Below are positions 37,684 through 45,702 of a stretch of DNA of 64,000 bases, piece by piece; within the stretch, counting starts at the first letter, position 1; every line of letters starts with the position of its first letter. The notes beneath the pieces were generated by a model. It made no database searches, was not told where the DNA came from, and saw nothing but the letters and a program-made list of their open reading frames with translations. This DNA comes from Salinimicrobium catena (GTDB lineage Bacteria; Bacteroidota; Bacteroidia; Flavobacteriales; Flavobacteriaceae). Made by a program: the position numbers and the translations under genes. The stretch spans positions 118,025-182,024 of the forward strand of contig NZ_FNGG01000003.1 of assembly GCF_900102915.1 (NCBI RefSeq). The letters run 5' to 3'.

Positions 37684-38082
37684 TTACTGCAAATAAGTTT
37701 CCAATGGTATTCCGTTGGGATCACGAAAAAAGAACGAGTAATAAGTTTCTGAATATTCCGGATACTTTCTTGGTTCTCGAGTGATTTTCACGTTCAGGTT
37801 TTTTACTGCCTCGTAAGTTTTGTCAATTTCAGATTCGCTTTGAAGTTCGAAGGCTAAATGGTCCAGGCCAACATCACGCACAAATTCTTTGCTTTCCTTT
37901 TGTCGGTCAAATCTGATCCAGATATTATGTTCTCCTTGTTTATAGGATTTTAATTTACCAAAATCGCCCTCATCCACATGGTCAATTTCAAAACCTATAA
38001 GGGTTAACAGGTTATCATAGAAAAACTCAGATTCATTGAAATCTTTTACGTTTAAAAAAATATGTCCGATGATACCTTTCAT
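37684..38082 (-). CDS. VOC (glyoxalase/bleomycin resistance) family protein
   Basis: 132 residues with two beta-alpha-beta-beta-beta modules: GIIGHIFLNVKDFNESEFFY start with metal His near residue 6, LDHLAFELQSES in the second module, and SFFFRDPNGIPLETYLQ at the end with the Glu ligand. Substrate cannot be told. It lies 26 bases after the cyclase gene, so they are probably one transcript. Confidence 0.87.
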   Translation of the reverse strand: MKGIIGHIFLNVKDFNESEFFYDNLLTLIGFEIDHVDEGDFGKLKSYKQGEHNIWIRFDRQKESKEFVRDVGLDHLAFELQSESEIDKTYEAVKNLNVKITREPRKYPEYSETYYSFFFRDPNGIPLETYLQ

Positions 38083-38108
38083 ACTAATTTATTGGAGAAC
38101 GGTTTCGC

Positions 38109-38807
38109 TTACTTGTTTTCGAAAACAGCAACAGCTCTAACTGGAGAGCCAGTTCCCCCACGAATTTTAAGAGGCAAACCTATAAATCTGAATCTTCCTC
38201 TTCCTATTAATTTGTGAAGATTTATCATATTTTCATAATGAGTGAAGTTCATTTCTCCACATATATGATGGACTTCTCTATTTGATATACCTGAAACACC
38301 AGGGGACATCGTTTCTACACCAAATGCAGATACTTTTCTTTCTCCTAACCATCTTGCACTCGAAATTGATATCCCTGGTCCATTTCCCCAATTTTCAGTA
38401 TTAAAATATCTTCGATAGTGATCTGTGTAAAGTAAAACAGTATCACCTTCATTAATTTCTAAATTTGCTTTCGAACAAGCTTTCTCGATTTCTTCAGGTT
38501 CGATTAGTTCTTTTAGATTTTTATGTGAAAAATCAAGACATATACCATCCGTATAAAACATTGATAAAGGCATCCTATCAATTGATTTTCCTTTATGTTG
38601 AATTTCCATATGATTAATGGCATCAACATGAGTTCCTGTATGTTCACCTAATTCTAATTTATGTACTGCAGGAGTAATTGTTGCCGGATTTTTAATTCCA
38701 TTCCATTTTTCATGAGAATTATGAATTGTGATTTTAACTTGAGGAAGATCTTTGAATACGGGCATCCCTTCATATATTTCCTGGCTTAAATCGATAATTT
38801 CGTTCAT
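38109..38807 (-). CDS. Cyclase / kynurenine formamidase-like metal hydrolase
   Basis: 232 residues from the ATG at 38807 (MNEIIDLSQEIYEG). A longer frame to 38870 would add 21 residues translated from a repeat element, so it is rejected. The cyclase-family metal motif HTGTHVDAINH is at residues 54-64; FGVETMSPG follows near residue 171. Relatives hydrolyse N-formylkynurenine or related amides. It is paired with a VOC protein and sits right after a structured repeat pair, in an accessory stretch. Confidence 0.88.
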   Translation of the reverse strand: MNEIIDLSQEIYEGMPVFKDLPQVKITIHNSHEKWNGIKNPATITPAVHKLELGEHTGTHVDAINHMEIQHKGKSIDRMPLSMFYTDGICLDFSHKNLKELIEPEEIEKACSKANLEINEGDTVLLYTDHYRRYFNTENWGNGPGISISSARWLGERKVSAFGVETMSPGVSGISNREVHHICGEMNFTHYENMINLHKLIGRGRFRFIGLPLKIRGGTGSPVRAVAVFENK

Positions 38808-38827
38808 ATGTGAATTTTTCAATTGTA

Positions 38828-38978
38828 GGCGACGGTCTCGGTTATCGCCAGTTGGCAGAGTACGGGACAAAAAAAGCCAGTTCCCTTTTGTTATTTCTGA
38901 ACTTTTTCAATTGGTGGCTTCCCCAGTAAACCAGCTTTTAAATTGCTCGCAATAAAAGGTTTTAAATTTTTTCATTTT
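38828..38978 (-). repeat. Structured intergenic repeat, copy 1
   Basis: Starts with the hairpin GGCGA/TCGCC (38828-38832 with 38845-38849) whose loop holds GTCTCGGTTA, followed by GCCAGTTGGC and GAGTACGGGAC. Copy 2 at 38979 has the same loop and following words but stem GCAA/TTGC. After about 45 bases the two copies diverge. It lies 20 bases before the cyclase start codon. Confidence 0.65.
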
Positions 38979-39120
38979 GCAACGTCTCGGTTATTGCCAG
39001 TGGGCGGAGTAGGGACGTGGTCCCGACGCTTCGGGAGACGGTTTAACTTTTTTCTTTCCTGGTATCTAAAACTAAGCTTTTTCGGTCATACCTGTTATTT
39101 GCGATGAGCCGTTGTTAGGC
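38979..39120 (-). repeat. Structured intergenic repeat, copy 2, overlapping the ATPase stop codon
   Basis: Hairpin GCAA/TTGC (38979-38982 with 38994-38997), loop with GTCTCGGTTA, then GCCAGTGGGCGGAGTAGGGAC. On the minus strand the far end reads GCCTAACAACGGCTC and the near end GAGACGTTGC, an inverted pair (CAACG-n-CTC with GAG-n-CGTTG) that bounds the element. GTTTAAC at 39041 and GTTAGGC at 39114 also fit integron core patterns. The TAA of the ATPase gene is within GCCTAAC. Confidence 0.65.
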
Positions 39121-40953
39121 GGCGTTGATTTCTTCTATTTTTTCGTGAACCAATTTGAAACTGTCAAAGTTGAAATTTGAAACAAATTCTGGATTATCTT
39201 CCACTAAATCTGCAAATCTTGATTTTGAATGAATCCATTCTAAATCTCCGATATTTTCACACCAAATTTTTTTGTCAAAATCATCTTCTGGTTCATTTAT
39301 AGGAGATATAGGTTTTCTATTGCTATTGAAATTTAACTCATTACTGAAGTAAAGACATTTCCCGTTATGCGGTTTCTTTAAGTCTTTGTCTGGATAATAG
39401 AATTCGATCGATACATTCGTATAACCCTCTCTATGTTCTGGAATAGGCAGGCAAAAAGCATAAACATTATTCCCATATTCCAGGGTTGTATTACCATTTT
39501 TTTCAATTTTAGAAACCGTTTTAGGAACATCTCTATCAAATATTCCAATTATTTTTCTTGTCCTTGGAAGCTTCGATAGCTGTTCTAACATTGCTAATAA
39601 CTTAGAATCGGACTCTGCATTAAAATATTCTACCTCAAAATCAAACGATCCTAATATTTCTGCAGATTTCCGAATATGCTGTATGTCTGTTTTTCCTTCT
39701 GTAATTATTAAGGTTTTATTATTATTGTTAATTGAACTTTCTAGATTTTGATAAAGGTTTTTAAACCTTTTGTTTTCATTTATCATCATTTCATAAACTT
39801 CCTCATACATTTTATTTTCTGATGGATCTTTGGTAATTCCGAAATTATCTAAATCGATTATTTTTGATCTATTTTCGAGTTTTTCGGCAAGCCCCATACT
39901 TAAAAAGGGAGAATGAGAACTTAGAATAAATTGAATATTTGGAAATAATCTTAATAACTCTGGAAGTACTTCCTTTTGTAAACTAATATGTAAATGCTTA
40001 TCAATTTCATCGATTAGAACGATTCCGTGAATATGACTGAGAATTGTATTGCTTATATTGTTATCAGCTTGCCTTAAAATTTCTCCAAAAATACATAGCA
40101 AAGAGCTTTCACCTGATGACAAATTAAAAATGTTTGGATATACTTGTTTTCCTTGATTTTCAACAATTTGAATTCTTGTATTACCATAACCCCTTGGTCC
40201 AACGCCAAATCGGCAGTTTTGCAAACCTTTGGATTTTAATGTTTGAGAAATGATATTGTTCAGGTTATTAAATATTAGTAAATCTGGCAGTTGCTGATTC
40301 ATCCTCATATCTAAGACTATATCCATAATCCAATTAGCCAGTTCTGGTAAACCTGTTATAACCTCTAATGGATTGTTTAGATATCCAGCAAATCCTGAAC
40401 TTTTTTTGAATTCCAACTTTACTTCATAAGGTTGATTTAAATAGCCAGGATTTTCATATCTATACGAGGGATAAAAGGTTAAAACATTATTATTGAAAAT
40501 TTTTAAAGCAGAATCTTTATTAAGTTCTTTTGAAACTTTTTTTACGTTGGTGGCATTTACGAGTACACCATTTATTTCGTTGTATGGTATTTTATCATCG
40601 AGCTGGACGTGTCTATCATAGTCTGCAGAACTCATTTGATTTCTTACATCGATATAGTCGATTTTTCCTTCTGGAGTGATAAACCTAAAATAGACAAGGG
40701 AAAAATTATTAAAGTTTAGATTATAAATATTTGATGAGACCCTATAATATTTATTTTGATTTTCTTCAAATTCATTCTGAAAATGAGGTTTTGCCATTTC
40801 ATAAAAGGCATCTGTAATATGAGATAGTATTGTTGTTTTACCACTTCCATTTACAGCCATTAATACATTTATGTCATTTTCATATAAGTTTAAATCAAGG
40901 TTTTCAAATGGAGCTCTATTAACAAATATTATTTTCTCTAAATATATCTTCAT
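39115..40953 (-). CDS. OLD-like protein: ABC-type ATPase fused to Toprim-like domain
   Basis: 612 residues. ATPase: Walker A VNGSGKTT at 34-41, signature LSSGE at 278-282, Walker B IVLIDE at 311-316, and H-loop SSH at 345-347. A Toprim-like nuclease domain follows with Glu in ITEGKTD near 419 and acidic FDRD at 472-475. This matches OLD/AAA15 family proteins, several of which act in phage defence. The gene is AT-rich compared with neighbours (many AAT/ATT codons), its stop lies in a repeat, and no partner gene is adjacent, so a stand-alone defence cassette is plausible. Nuclease activity is inference. Confidence 0.85.
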   Translation of the reverse strand: MKIYLEKIIFVNRAPFENLDLNLYENDINVLMAVNGSGKTTILSHITDAFYEMAKPHFQNEFEENQNKYYRVSSNIYNLNFNNFSLVYFRFITPEGKIDYIDVRNQMSSADYDRHVQLDDKIPYNEINGVLVNATNVKKVSKELNKDSALKIFNNNVLTFYPSYRYENPGYLNQPYEVKLEFKKSSGFAGYLNNPLEVITGLPELANWIMDIVLDMRMNQQLPDLLIFNNLNNIISQTLKSKGLQNCRFGVGPRGYGNTRIQIVENQGKQVYPNIFNLSSGESSLLCIFGEILRQADNNISNTILSHIHGIVLIDEIDKHLHISLQKEVLPELLRLFPNIQFILSSHSPFLSMGLAEKLENRSKIIDLDNFGITKDPSENKMYEEVYEMMINENKRFKNLYQNLESSINNNNKTLIITEGKTDIQHIRKSAEILGSFDFEVEYFNAESDSKLLAMLEQLSKLPRTRKIIGIFDRDVPKTVSKIEKNGNTTLEYGNNVYAFCLPIPEHREGYTNVSIEFYYPDKDLKKPHNGKCLYFSNELNFNSNRKPISPINEPEDDFDKKIWCENIGDLEWIHSKSRFADLVEDNPEFVSNFNFDSFKLVHEKIEEINAA

Positions 40954-41027
40954 TAAAATTATAGTTTATGTGATCAATGACAATATCTTTTTGTTATCTA
41001 CTTATAGTACAGGATAGTAAAAGGTCT

Positions 41028-41426
41028 TTATACTGTGTTATCAGGATCGGGAAAAAACTCCATGGTATAATCGAAATATTCCGGCTTGGAGATCCCTTCG
41101 GCATAAGGCAGGTTCTGGGGCTGGTTGTACTTCTTCAGATAAGCCTCACTGATCCTTGGGTTCACAGGATCTTCCGCAGCGATCTTTTTGCCTTTTACTT
41201 TCATAATGGTATCGCCGTATTTGATCTCGCCAACGCCCGTCCGCAGGAATTCAGTGAACCAGCTTCTTTCACTTTTGTTCCAGCTTCTCGCGAAGACGCG
41301 GCCATCTACTTCCACCATCCAGATCTTTAGAAAAGTGGGGCGGGTAGTGCCTCCTTTGACCTCCATTAAAGTATGCTCCTTCATATAGGTGTAGAGATCT
41401 GCGGGAAACTTTTCGTTTGTGTTCAT
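41028..41426 (-). CDS. DUF2255 family protein
   Basis: 132 residues. The core RPTFLKIWMVEVDGRVFARSW and EIKYGDTIMKVKGKKI match DUF2255 proteins, which look like small beta-barrel, flavin-reductase-like or nitroreductase-associated proteins of unknown role. No signal peptide. It follows the small exported protein gene on the same strand after seven bases. Confidence 0.8.
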   Translation of the reverse strand: MNTNEKFPADLYTYMKEHTLMEVKGGTTRPTFLKIWMVEVDGRVFARSWNKSERSWFTEFLRTGVGEIKYGDTIMKVKGKKIAAEDPVNPRISEAYLKKYNQPQNLPYAEGISKPEYFDYTMEFFPDPDNTV

Positions 41427-41432
41427 TGTTCA

Positions 41433-41621
41433 CTAATGGGTTAGCCTGGAGTTGTATTTTTCTTTACTTGTTTGAACAGCTACAGGGTTCTTCTTTGATG
41501 TAGTAGTTGTTGTTTCTAGCTCGACCGAGGTCGCACATTTTTCCTGAGGCTCGGGTAAGCATGAATCTGTTTCCCCACGAGATATAAGAAAGCTGATCAA
41601 CAGGATAAATACCTTGTCCAT
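41433..41621 (-). CDS. Small exported hypothetical protein
   Basis: 62 residues from the ATG at 41621. A short hydrophobic start MDKVFILLISFLIS is followed by a polar region with two cysteines (SCLPEPQEKC) and a Thr-rich stretch (ETTTTTSKK). It looks like a small secreted or surface-anchored protein, but an overlapping 65-residue frame in another register exists and codon evidence is thin. Seven bases upstream of the DUF2255 gene. Confidence 0.4.
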   Translation of the reverse strand: MDKVFILLISFLISRGETDSCLPEPQEKCATSVELETTTTTSKKNPVAVQTSKEKYNSRLTH

Positions 41622-41800
41622 ATAAAAATTTAGGGTTCTTAAAATCGTAGGGTAAAAGCATAATCTCTTATGCATTGGTAAATTTATTAAATTTTTGTTA
41701 ATAAAAAATACGGAATACCATAAAGGCTGTAAAGCAAAGAGGATGAGTATGAAATCAAGGTTATCGGATACGGATCAGGCTACCGAGATCTTCGGGAAAT

Positions 41801-42553
41801 CTATAAGTTCTTCGAAAAAAGCTTTAACTGTTCTAGTACATCTTTTGTTTTTTTTTCGATAATTCTTGTAGATGTAAGATAAAGTTGTACAGTTATAAAT
41901 TTTGTAGTGATAAGTCCGTTTATGTCCGAAATGAAGTCTGCTTCATCAATGTTATCCCACACCTTTTTAGCCATAGGAGAGGAAGCTGCCATACTTCCAT
42001 GAAAACCTTGTGCAGGGAACTTTTTTACGACCATGTTAATACTAAGCTTATACTGCTCCAGATTTTGAACAGCATATTCAAAGTCGGCTCTTCGCCGTTT
42101 CTGAAGATTTGTAAGAGGAGCAATAATTTCTGGAGGAAAAAGATTTATGTCTCCTGAGGCTTCCAAAGCATCTATAGTAGTTGTGTTGTAATCAACTGCA
42201 GAAGCAATTCGGGGATTGAAGTCAGTGCGATAAATATTTATAAGCGTATCAACTGTAGCTTCAGATGAGGAAATCCTATTTTTTAATTGACTAAGTTTTA
42301 TACTGTCTTGTTTTGCAAAACTGATCTTTGTTTCAAGGTCCTTTAGATCGCTTTGCAGATCTGAAATTATTAATTGTACATAAAGTTCTTTTCGGTTTTC
42401 TAATTTTCGGCGCTCATTCCAGTTATTAAGTTGCAGTGCAATTAAAATACCTGTGACAACTAAAATAATTTCTCCAATAGCATAGGAGAAATACCTCTTC
42501 AGCTTTTTCTTTTTTAATGCATTTTCTCTGATTTTCTTAAGGAAATTAATCAT
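41801..42553 (-). CDS. DUF6090 family membrane protein
   Basis: 250 residues. A basic N-terminus and one membrane helix (YFSYAIGEIILVVTGILIALQLNNWNERRK) are followed by a periplasmic helical domain of about 200 residues. This start is the hallmark of DUF6090 proteins, common and often multi-copy in Flavobacteriaceae, function unknown. A second, frameshifted copy lies directly upstream on the same strand. Confidence 0.85.
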   Translation of the reverse strand: MINFLKKIRENALKKKKLKRYFSYAIGEIILVVTGILIALQLNNWNERRKLENRKELYVQLIISDLQSDLKDLETKISFAKQDSIKLSQLKNRISSSEATVDTLINIYRTDFNPRIASAVDYNTTTIDALEASGDINLFPPEIIAPLTNLQKRRRADFEYAVQNLEQYKLSINMVVKKFPAQGFHGSMAASSPMAKKVWDNIDEADFISDINGLITTKFITVQLYLTSTRIIEKKTKDVLEQLKLFSKNL

Positions 42554-42595
42554 AAATCAATGTTGTTCTCTGGCATGACATACTTTATGGTGAAA

Positions 42596-43653
42596 TTATT
42601 TTATCCGGTTTTTTATTCTTTTAAAATCTATGGTATCAGATTCCCATTCATATCTAAAACCTTTTATCTGCTTGTTTTCATTTTCCAGGAACTCGATCTC
42701 CCCTGTAGTAGTATATACCCGGTTCGGAGCTTTTATGTATAGTGGCACGGTATCCAAGTATTTTTGGGATACCAATTGAAGGCGATCATTGTTTTTAAGA
42801 ATATGGAATTTCATTGGATATCCTAAAATTCCCTCTTCATTCTTTTCCAGATAGATCCCGGTAAACTGATCCAGTTTTTCCTGAGGATAGTGAAATTTAT
42901 CATGAGGTATGAATTCATGCCTTTGGGGCTTATTGTCCAGGATATCGGTAATGATATTATAAACATCTATTGCGGCCCACCTGAATTCCCGCACTCTCTG
43001 TCTTAAAATGCCACCATAAGTGCCAAATGTTAAAGCTGCATTTTTATAATAGTCATCATTTAAAAAATATTCGATGATAGTATCGTTCATCTCACCATAA
43101 CCCCACTGTAGAAACCAGGTGTAGTTTTGGGATAAATGATCGTGAAACCTATCGGTAATATGATTCATACGCTCATCAAATTTATCGATCTCATATTTGT
43201 CATTCACATAGATTTCATTCAATGGCCCTAAAAGATGTCTGTATTCCAAAGGAACGTCGGAAATATTCCTGCTGAAATTTAAATATCCGTTGGTGTAGAT
43301 CTTCATGTGGTAGGGATCGGTTATTAATGTTCCTAATTCAAAAGAATGATCAATGTAGTCCTGGCGGGTCAATTCATCATTAATTACTTTCCAGATAATG
43401 GAATCTTTCCGGTAATAAAATTCAATAAGTTCTTCAGATTCCCAGATGTTCCTTTGGAGGTCGTTCTGGATCTCCTCAAGAATCACCCTTACTCTTTCTT
43501 CTTTTTTTCCTGCTGGTTGTAGTTGTTTATATAAAGTGCGATCAGGATTCCTGCCACTACTAATATTATTTCTCCAATAGCGTACTGCAGGTATCTCCCG
43601 ATCTTATTATTCTTCAATAACCGTCTGCGGATGTGGTGAAAAAAACTGGGCAT
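42596..43653 (-). pseudogene. DUF6090 family membrane protein interrupted by a frameshift at a slippery heptamer
   Basis: The N-terminal part starts at 43653 (MPSFFHHIRRRLLKNNKIG, helix YLQYAIGEIILVVAGILIALYINN) and ends after 54 codons at TAA 43491-43489. The rest of the protein (VRVILEEIQNDLQ to the stop at 42596) is in the -1 frame. The junction is an A AAA AAG heptamer in the reading register of the first part, on the minus strand at 43507-43501. Slippage by -1 there joins the two parts into a protein of about 350 residues. Either a single-A loss in an A7 run, a sequencing error, or programmed frameshifting or transcript slippage. Confidence 0.8.
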
Positions 43654-43834
43654 TTCTTAAAGAAAAAGTTACATGTCTTCTGAATGTAGGGAAGAAATTA
43701 ATTCAGGTAATGAGCTGTATTGGTATAAGATACAAAAAAAATGGTTAAGAAATTACCTAATTCTGAAGAGATAAAGGGTAGAAGAAAATCATTTAATTCC
43801 GTAAATTTAATACACATAGTTCAGTGAAAGAAAT

Positions 43835-44833
43835 ATGAAAGTGGCAGTTTTCAGTTCAAAGTCCTATGACCGGGAATATCTTGAGCGGTTCAACAACGAG
43901 CGGCACGAACTGGTCTTTTTTGATGCTACCCTGAATTCCCATACTACGAGTCTATCTCTTGGATATGAAGCCGTGTGCGTCTTCGTCAACGATCATCTGG
44001 ATCCCGAAACCATTAAGCAACTTCAGGAAAACGGGGTGAGGCTTATTGCCCTGAGGTGTGCCGGATTCAACAACGTGGACATTCCTTCCGCAGAAGAAAA
44101 GGAGATAAAGGTGGTAAGGGTGCCCGCCTATTCGCCGCACGCGGTGGCCGAACATGCCGTGGCGCTCATCCTTAGCCTTAGCCGGAAGATCCATAAGGCT
44201 TATAACCGCATTCGGGAAGGGAATTTCTCCCTTGAAAAACTGGTAGGTTTTAACCTTTTTGAAAAGACCGTTGGAGTAGTGGGTACCGGTCAGATAGGAG
44301 CCATCTTTTGCGAGATCATGCTGGGGTTTGGCTGCCGGGTTCTGGCATATGATCCCCGGGAGTCAGATGCCCTGAAACAGAAAGGGGTTGAATATTGCAC
44401 TTTTGACGAACTGGTGCGGCAGGCTGACATCATTTCGCTGAATTGCCCGCTTACTCCCGAAACCTATCACCTCCTCGACAAGAATGTTTTTGACAAGATT
44501 AAGAAAGGCACCATGATCATCAATACCGGGAGGGGCGCGGTGATCAAAACTTCAGATGCCATCGATGCTTTAAGGTCCGGAAAGCTGGGCTACCTGGGAA
44601 TGGATGTATATGAGCAGGAGGAAAACCTGTTTTTCAGAGATCTTTCAGAAAGCATCATCCCTGATGAGCAGATCCTGCAGCTCATTACCTTTCCCAATGT
44701 GCTCATCACCTCACACCAGGGATTTTTCACGCATGAAGCCCTGGAGGAGATCGCCGCGACTACTATAAAGAACCTGAGCGATTTTGAGGAAGGAAGAACT
44801 TTGGAAAATGAGGTGAGGATAAAAAAGAGCTAA
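43835..44833 (+). CDS. ldhA: D-lactate dehydrogenase (2-hydroxyacid dehydrogenase)
   Basis: 332 residues. Substrate-side Arg is absent at the usual site but the LdhA-type pattern ALRCAGFNNVDIP is present near residue 76; the NAD-binding motif is GVVGTGQIGAIF near residue 148; the active-site Arg lies in NTGRGAVI near 232, Glu in GMDVYEQEE near 262, and the acid/base His in TSHQGFFT near 295. It reduces pyruvate to D-lactate with NADH. Monocistronic on the plus strand between minus-strand accessory genes. Confidence 0.93.
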   Translation: MKVAVFSSKSYDREYLERFNNERHELVFFDATLNSHTTSLSLGYEAVCVFVNDHLDPETIKQLQENGVRLIALRCAGFNNVDIPSAEEKEIKVVRVPAYSPHAVAEHAVALILSLSRKIHKAYNRIREGNFSLEKLVGFNLFEKTVGVVGTGQIGAIFCEIMLGFGCRVLAYDPRESDALKQKGVEYCTFDELVRQADIISLNCPLTPETYHLLDKNVFDKIKKGTMIINTGRGAVIKTSDAIDALRSGKLGYLGMDVYEQEENLFFRDLSESIIPDEQILQLITFPNVLITSHQGFFTHEALEEIAATTIKNLSDFEEGRTLENEVRIKKS

Positions 44834-44845
44834 TTACCACCTTCT

Positions 44846-45544
44846 TTAAAGTTCTTTCTTAACGCCGATACTATCTATTTTTTCAATCTTTGGGTTACCT
44901 TCAGGATCTACATAGATCTTTACCCGGGGTTGATTGTTCCTATCCATGAGAAACAGCCCTACATCCCCGTTAAATGTGCGGCCAAGGAACATGCGCCGGG
45001 GAGCAAGATGTTCTTCGTTACTGTAAAATTCACGAAACTTTTGTGTCCTTATTGCAGTGTCTCCGATCTTTTCAATCGCTCTTATTTCTGAAACAATTTC
45101 GGGCAGAGGCTTTTCAGACCGCTCCTGAAGCAAAAGTCCATAACGTTTTTTCCATTCCCCTTCTATTTTTTGCTCCTCTTTTCTTAAGGTCATGATCTGG
45201 TCGTTCTTTCTTTGATCAAAGGTTAGCATTTGATAACTGTTTGTACTGTCTATTCCAAAGACCAAGCCACCTATTTCGTCACCTTCCTCGTTAAAGAAAA
45301 GCAGGCCAGGAACCGGTCTTTCCGTGGTCTCGGGATCAATAGTTTTTCCGTTAATGGTTCCCAACGCCTGAAGTTCCGGACTGCTGATAACGACATATTT
45401 ATTGCCATTTTCTCCCACAACGTTCAGCCTGTTTACACTCAGCTCAGGAATGACATCCTGCGTTTGTTGTTCTTGCGAAAAGAAAATCAGGTAGGTCAGG
45501 ATGCCCAGAAGGAATAACAGGTTAACAAGAGGTAATGTTTTCAT
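44846..45544 (-). CDS. Hypothetical membrane-anchored protein
   Basis: 232 residues with one N-terminal membrane helix (LPLVNLLFLLGILTYLIFF). The rest is polar: a beta-rich first half (RLNVVGENGNKYVVISSPE, GLLFFNEEGDEIGGLVFG), a helical middle and a beta-rich end (FLMDRNNQPRVKIYVDPEGNPKIEK). Similar conserved-hypothetical proteins occur in Bacteroidota; no function known. Confidence 0.7.
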   Translation of the reverse strand: MKTLPLVNLLFLLGILTYLIFFSQEQQTQDVIPELSVNRLNVVGENGNKYVVISSPELQALGTINGKTIDPETTERPVPGLLFFNEEGDEIGGLVFGIDSTNSYQMLTFDQRKNDQIMTLRKEEQKIEGEWKKRYGLLLQERSEKPLPEIVSEIRAIEKIGDTAIRTQKFREFYSNEEHLAPRRMFLGRTFNGDVGLFLMDRNNQPRVKIYVDPEGNPKIEKIDSIGVKKEL

Positions 45545-45702
45545 TTGAAAAGAAGTTGAAGTTATTACCTACAGACGGCCGCGTTCTGAAAGTGTTACAG
45601 AGAATTCATCTAACCAACATCTGCTGCATTAAATATTTTATCAGTATCAGCGGCATTTGTGGAAAAAACAAAAAAAGTCTTTGTCAAACTTTGCTTCCTA
45701 TT

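Noticed and set aside
38808..38870. Longer N-terminus for the cyclase
   Set aside because: The extra 21 residues are a translation of the structured repeat and do not belong to the family.
39041..39120. Integron attC site (GTTTAAC to GTTAGGC, 80 bases)
   Set aside because: The core motifs fit and can pair with two wobbles, but the inner L arms are not convincing and there is no integron integrase or cassette array here. Reported as a structured repeat instead.
41464..41661. 65-codon frame overlapping the small exported protein
   Set aside because: No signal or domain; the alternative frame has a plausible signal sequence and fits the spacing to DUF2255 better.
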